Of a stretch of 6,377 nt of DNA, positions 5,805 through 6,377 are shown in pieces (within the stretch, counting starts at the first letter, position 1; every line of letters starts with the position of its first letter). The position numbers were made by a program, and so were the translations under genes. The stretch covers positions 1 to 6,377 of the forward strand of contig JADFGE010000177.1 in the NCBI GenBank assembly GCA_022567855.1. Reading direction: 5' to 3'. The notes under the pieces were generated by a model, which was not told the origin of the DNA, did not search any database, and was given only the letters and a program-made list of their open reading frames with translations. Source of the DNA: Planctomycetota bacterium (GTDB lineage: Bacteria; Planctomycetota; Phycisphaerae; Phycisphaerales; SM1A02).

Positions 5805-6377
5805 ATGACCATTGGCCGAATGTTGTGCGTTTTGTTTGCGCTTGTGATCGCGGCGTGCGGAGCTGTTGGCTGTGAGGACTCACAACCCAGTTCAACGGAC
5901 ACCTCCGATCTTTCACAAAAGACAGCCGAGTATTCCGCTAACATACCGGTTGGAACGTCACTTCTGGGCAAGACACTCTTTGCGCCCGCACTTGATCCTG
6001 CTGAACACCGCAAACGCCAAGCTGCCTATAACGAGGCAAGGGTCAAGTTCAACATCGATCCCAGCGAAGAGAACACGATTTGGGTTGGCCGGCGATTGGC
6101 CTATCTGGGTAAGTACAACGCTGCGATCCTTGCCTATTTTGACGGCCTTGCGGAATACCCCGACAGTTACAGATTGCTGCGCCATCGCGGACACCGCCTC
6201 ATTACGGTGCGGCGTTTTGACCGGGCGATACTTGATCTGACCCGAGCTTCCGAGCTGATTGAGGGCGTTCCTGACGAGATCGAACTGGACGGAATGCCCA
6301 ACGAAAAAGGTATTCCACGTTCCACCACCAATACCAATATCTACTATCACCTTGGCTTGGCCCACTACCTCACAGGC
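5805..6377 (+). CDS. TPR-repeat lipoprotein, N-terminal part (cut by right edge)
   Basis: The reading frame is open for 191 codons up to the right edge, so the C-terminus is missing. The N-terminus is a lipoprotein signal: R5, a hydrophobic core at 6-17, and two possible lipoboxes, LVIAAC (C18) and AVGC (C23). A Ser/Thr-rich linker follows. TPR-like helical pairs occur at about 88-120 (W93, GRRLAYLGKYNAAILAY, GLAEYP) and 122-154 (LLRHRGHR, RRFDRAILDLTRA), and a third begins at 178 (NIYYHLGLAHYLTG). I recall similar TPR proteins in Planctomycetota, Acidobacteria and Bacteroidetes with the same GRRLAYLG and RHRGHR blocks. Their function is not known to me; a protein-protein interaction role at the periplasmic face of a membrane is the cautious guess. 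Base composition looks clearly less GC-rich than in neighbouring genes. It follows ribE by 92 bp and may have its own promoter. Confidence 0.85.
   Translation, partial: MTIGRMLCVLFALVIAACGAVGCEDSQPSSTDTSDLSQKTAEYSANIPVGTSLLGKTLFAPALDPAEHRKRQAAYNEARVKFNIDPSEENTIWVGRRLAYLGKYNAAILAYFDGLAEYPDSYRLLRHRGHRLITVRRFDRAILDLTRASELIEGVPDEIELDGMPNEKGIPRSTTNTNIYYHLGLAHYLTG

Noticed and set aside
5197..5916. Open frame of 239 codons on the minus strand across ribE and the TPR gene start
   Set aside because: Antisense to ribE with clear motifs and across the 5' part of the TPR lipoprotein gene. No domain is recognisable and no ribosome site supports it.
5866..6240. Open frame of 124 codons on the plus strand
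   Set aside because: It overlaps the TPR lipoprotein gene in another frame. The 5805 frame has a ribosome site, a signal sequence and TPR motifs, and this one has none.

Overview
The window is bacterial chromosome with about 60% GC by eye, made up mostly of ordinary housekeeping and cell-envelope genes. The best guess for the source is a member of the Planctomycetota or a close relative. The clues are an HNH-endonuclease family and a PQQ-type beta-propeller lipoprotein of the kind common there, a TPR lipoprotein of a type I associate with that group, and several genes with weak or absent Shine-Dalgarno sequences. This is inference from family resemblance, with no marker gene to prove it. No rRNA, tRNA, CRISPR array, insertion sequence or phage gene was seen.

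Layout: five genes lie on the minus strand and are read from about 4931 down to 1. In order of transcription they are a PQQ-like beta-propeller lipoprotein (4931-3675), purH (3538-1949), a class I SAM methyltransferase (1903-1121), the DNA-3-methyladenine glycosylase tag (1124-486), and an HNH endonuclease that runs off the left edge (398-1). Gaps between them are 136, 45, -4 and 87 bp. The methyltransferase and tag share an ATGA stop/start overlap, so they are probably translationally coupled. Two genes are on the plus strand: ribE, riboflavin synthase (5080-5712), and the first 191 codons of a TPR lipoprotein (5805 to the right edge). The 148-bp divergent region 4932-5079 holds a good sigma70-type promoter pointing at the lipoprotein/purH side. 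No convincing promoter was found for ribE.

How the genes fit together: purH catalyses the last two steps of IMP synthesis and ribE the last step of riboflavin synthesis. The two lipoproteins are exported envelope proteins of unknown specific role. The methyltransferase-tag-HNH stretch links a small-molecule or nucleic-acid methyltransferase, an alkylation-repair glycosylase and a nuclease. It could be a repair group, but nothing in the sequence proves a joint function. No gene-free stretch exceeds 150 bp. The points most worth a second look are the twin-arginine plus lipobox signal on the beta-propeller protein, the methyltransferase/tag coupling, the promoter at 5001-5029, and a roughly three-fold excess of GATC over the whole window.
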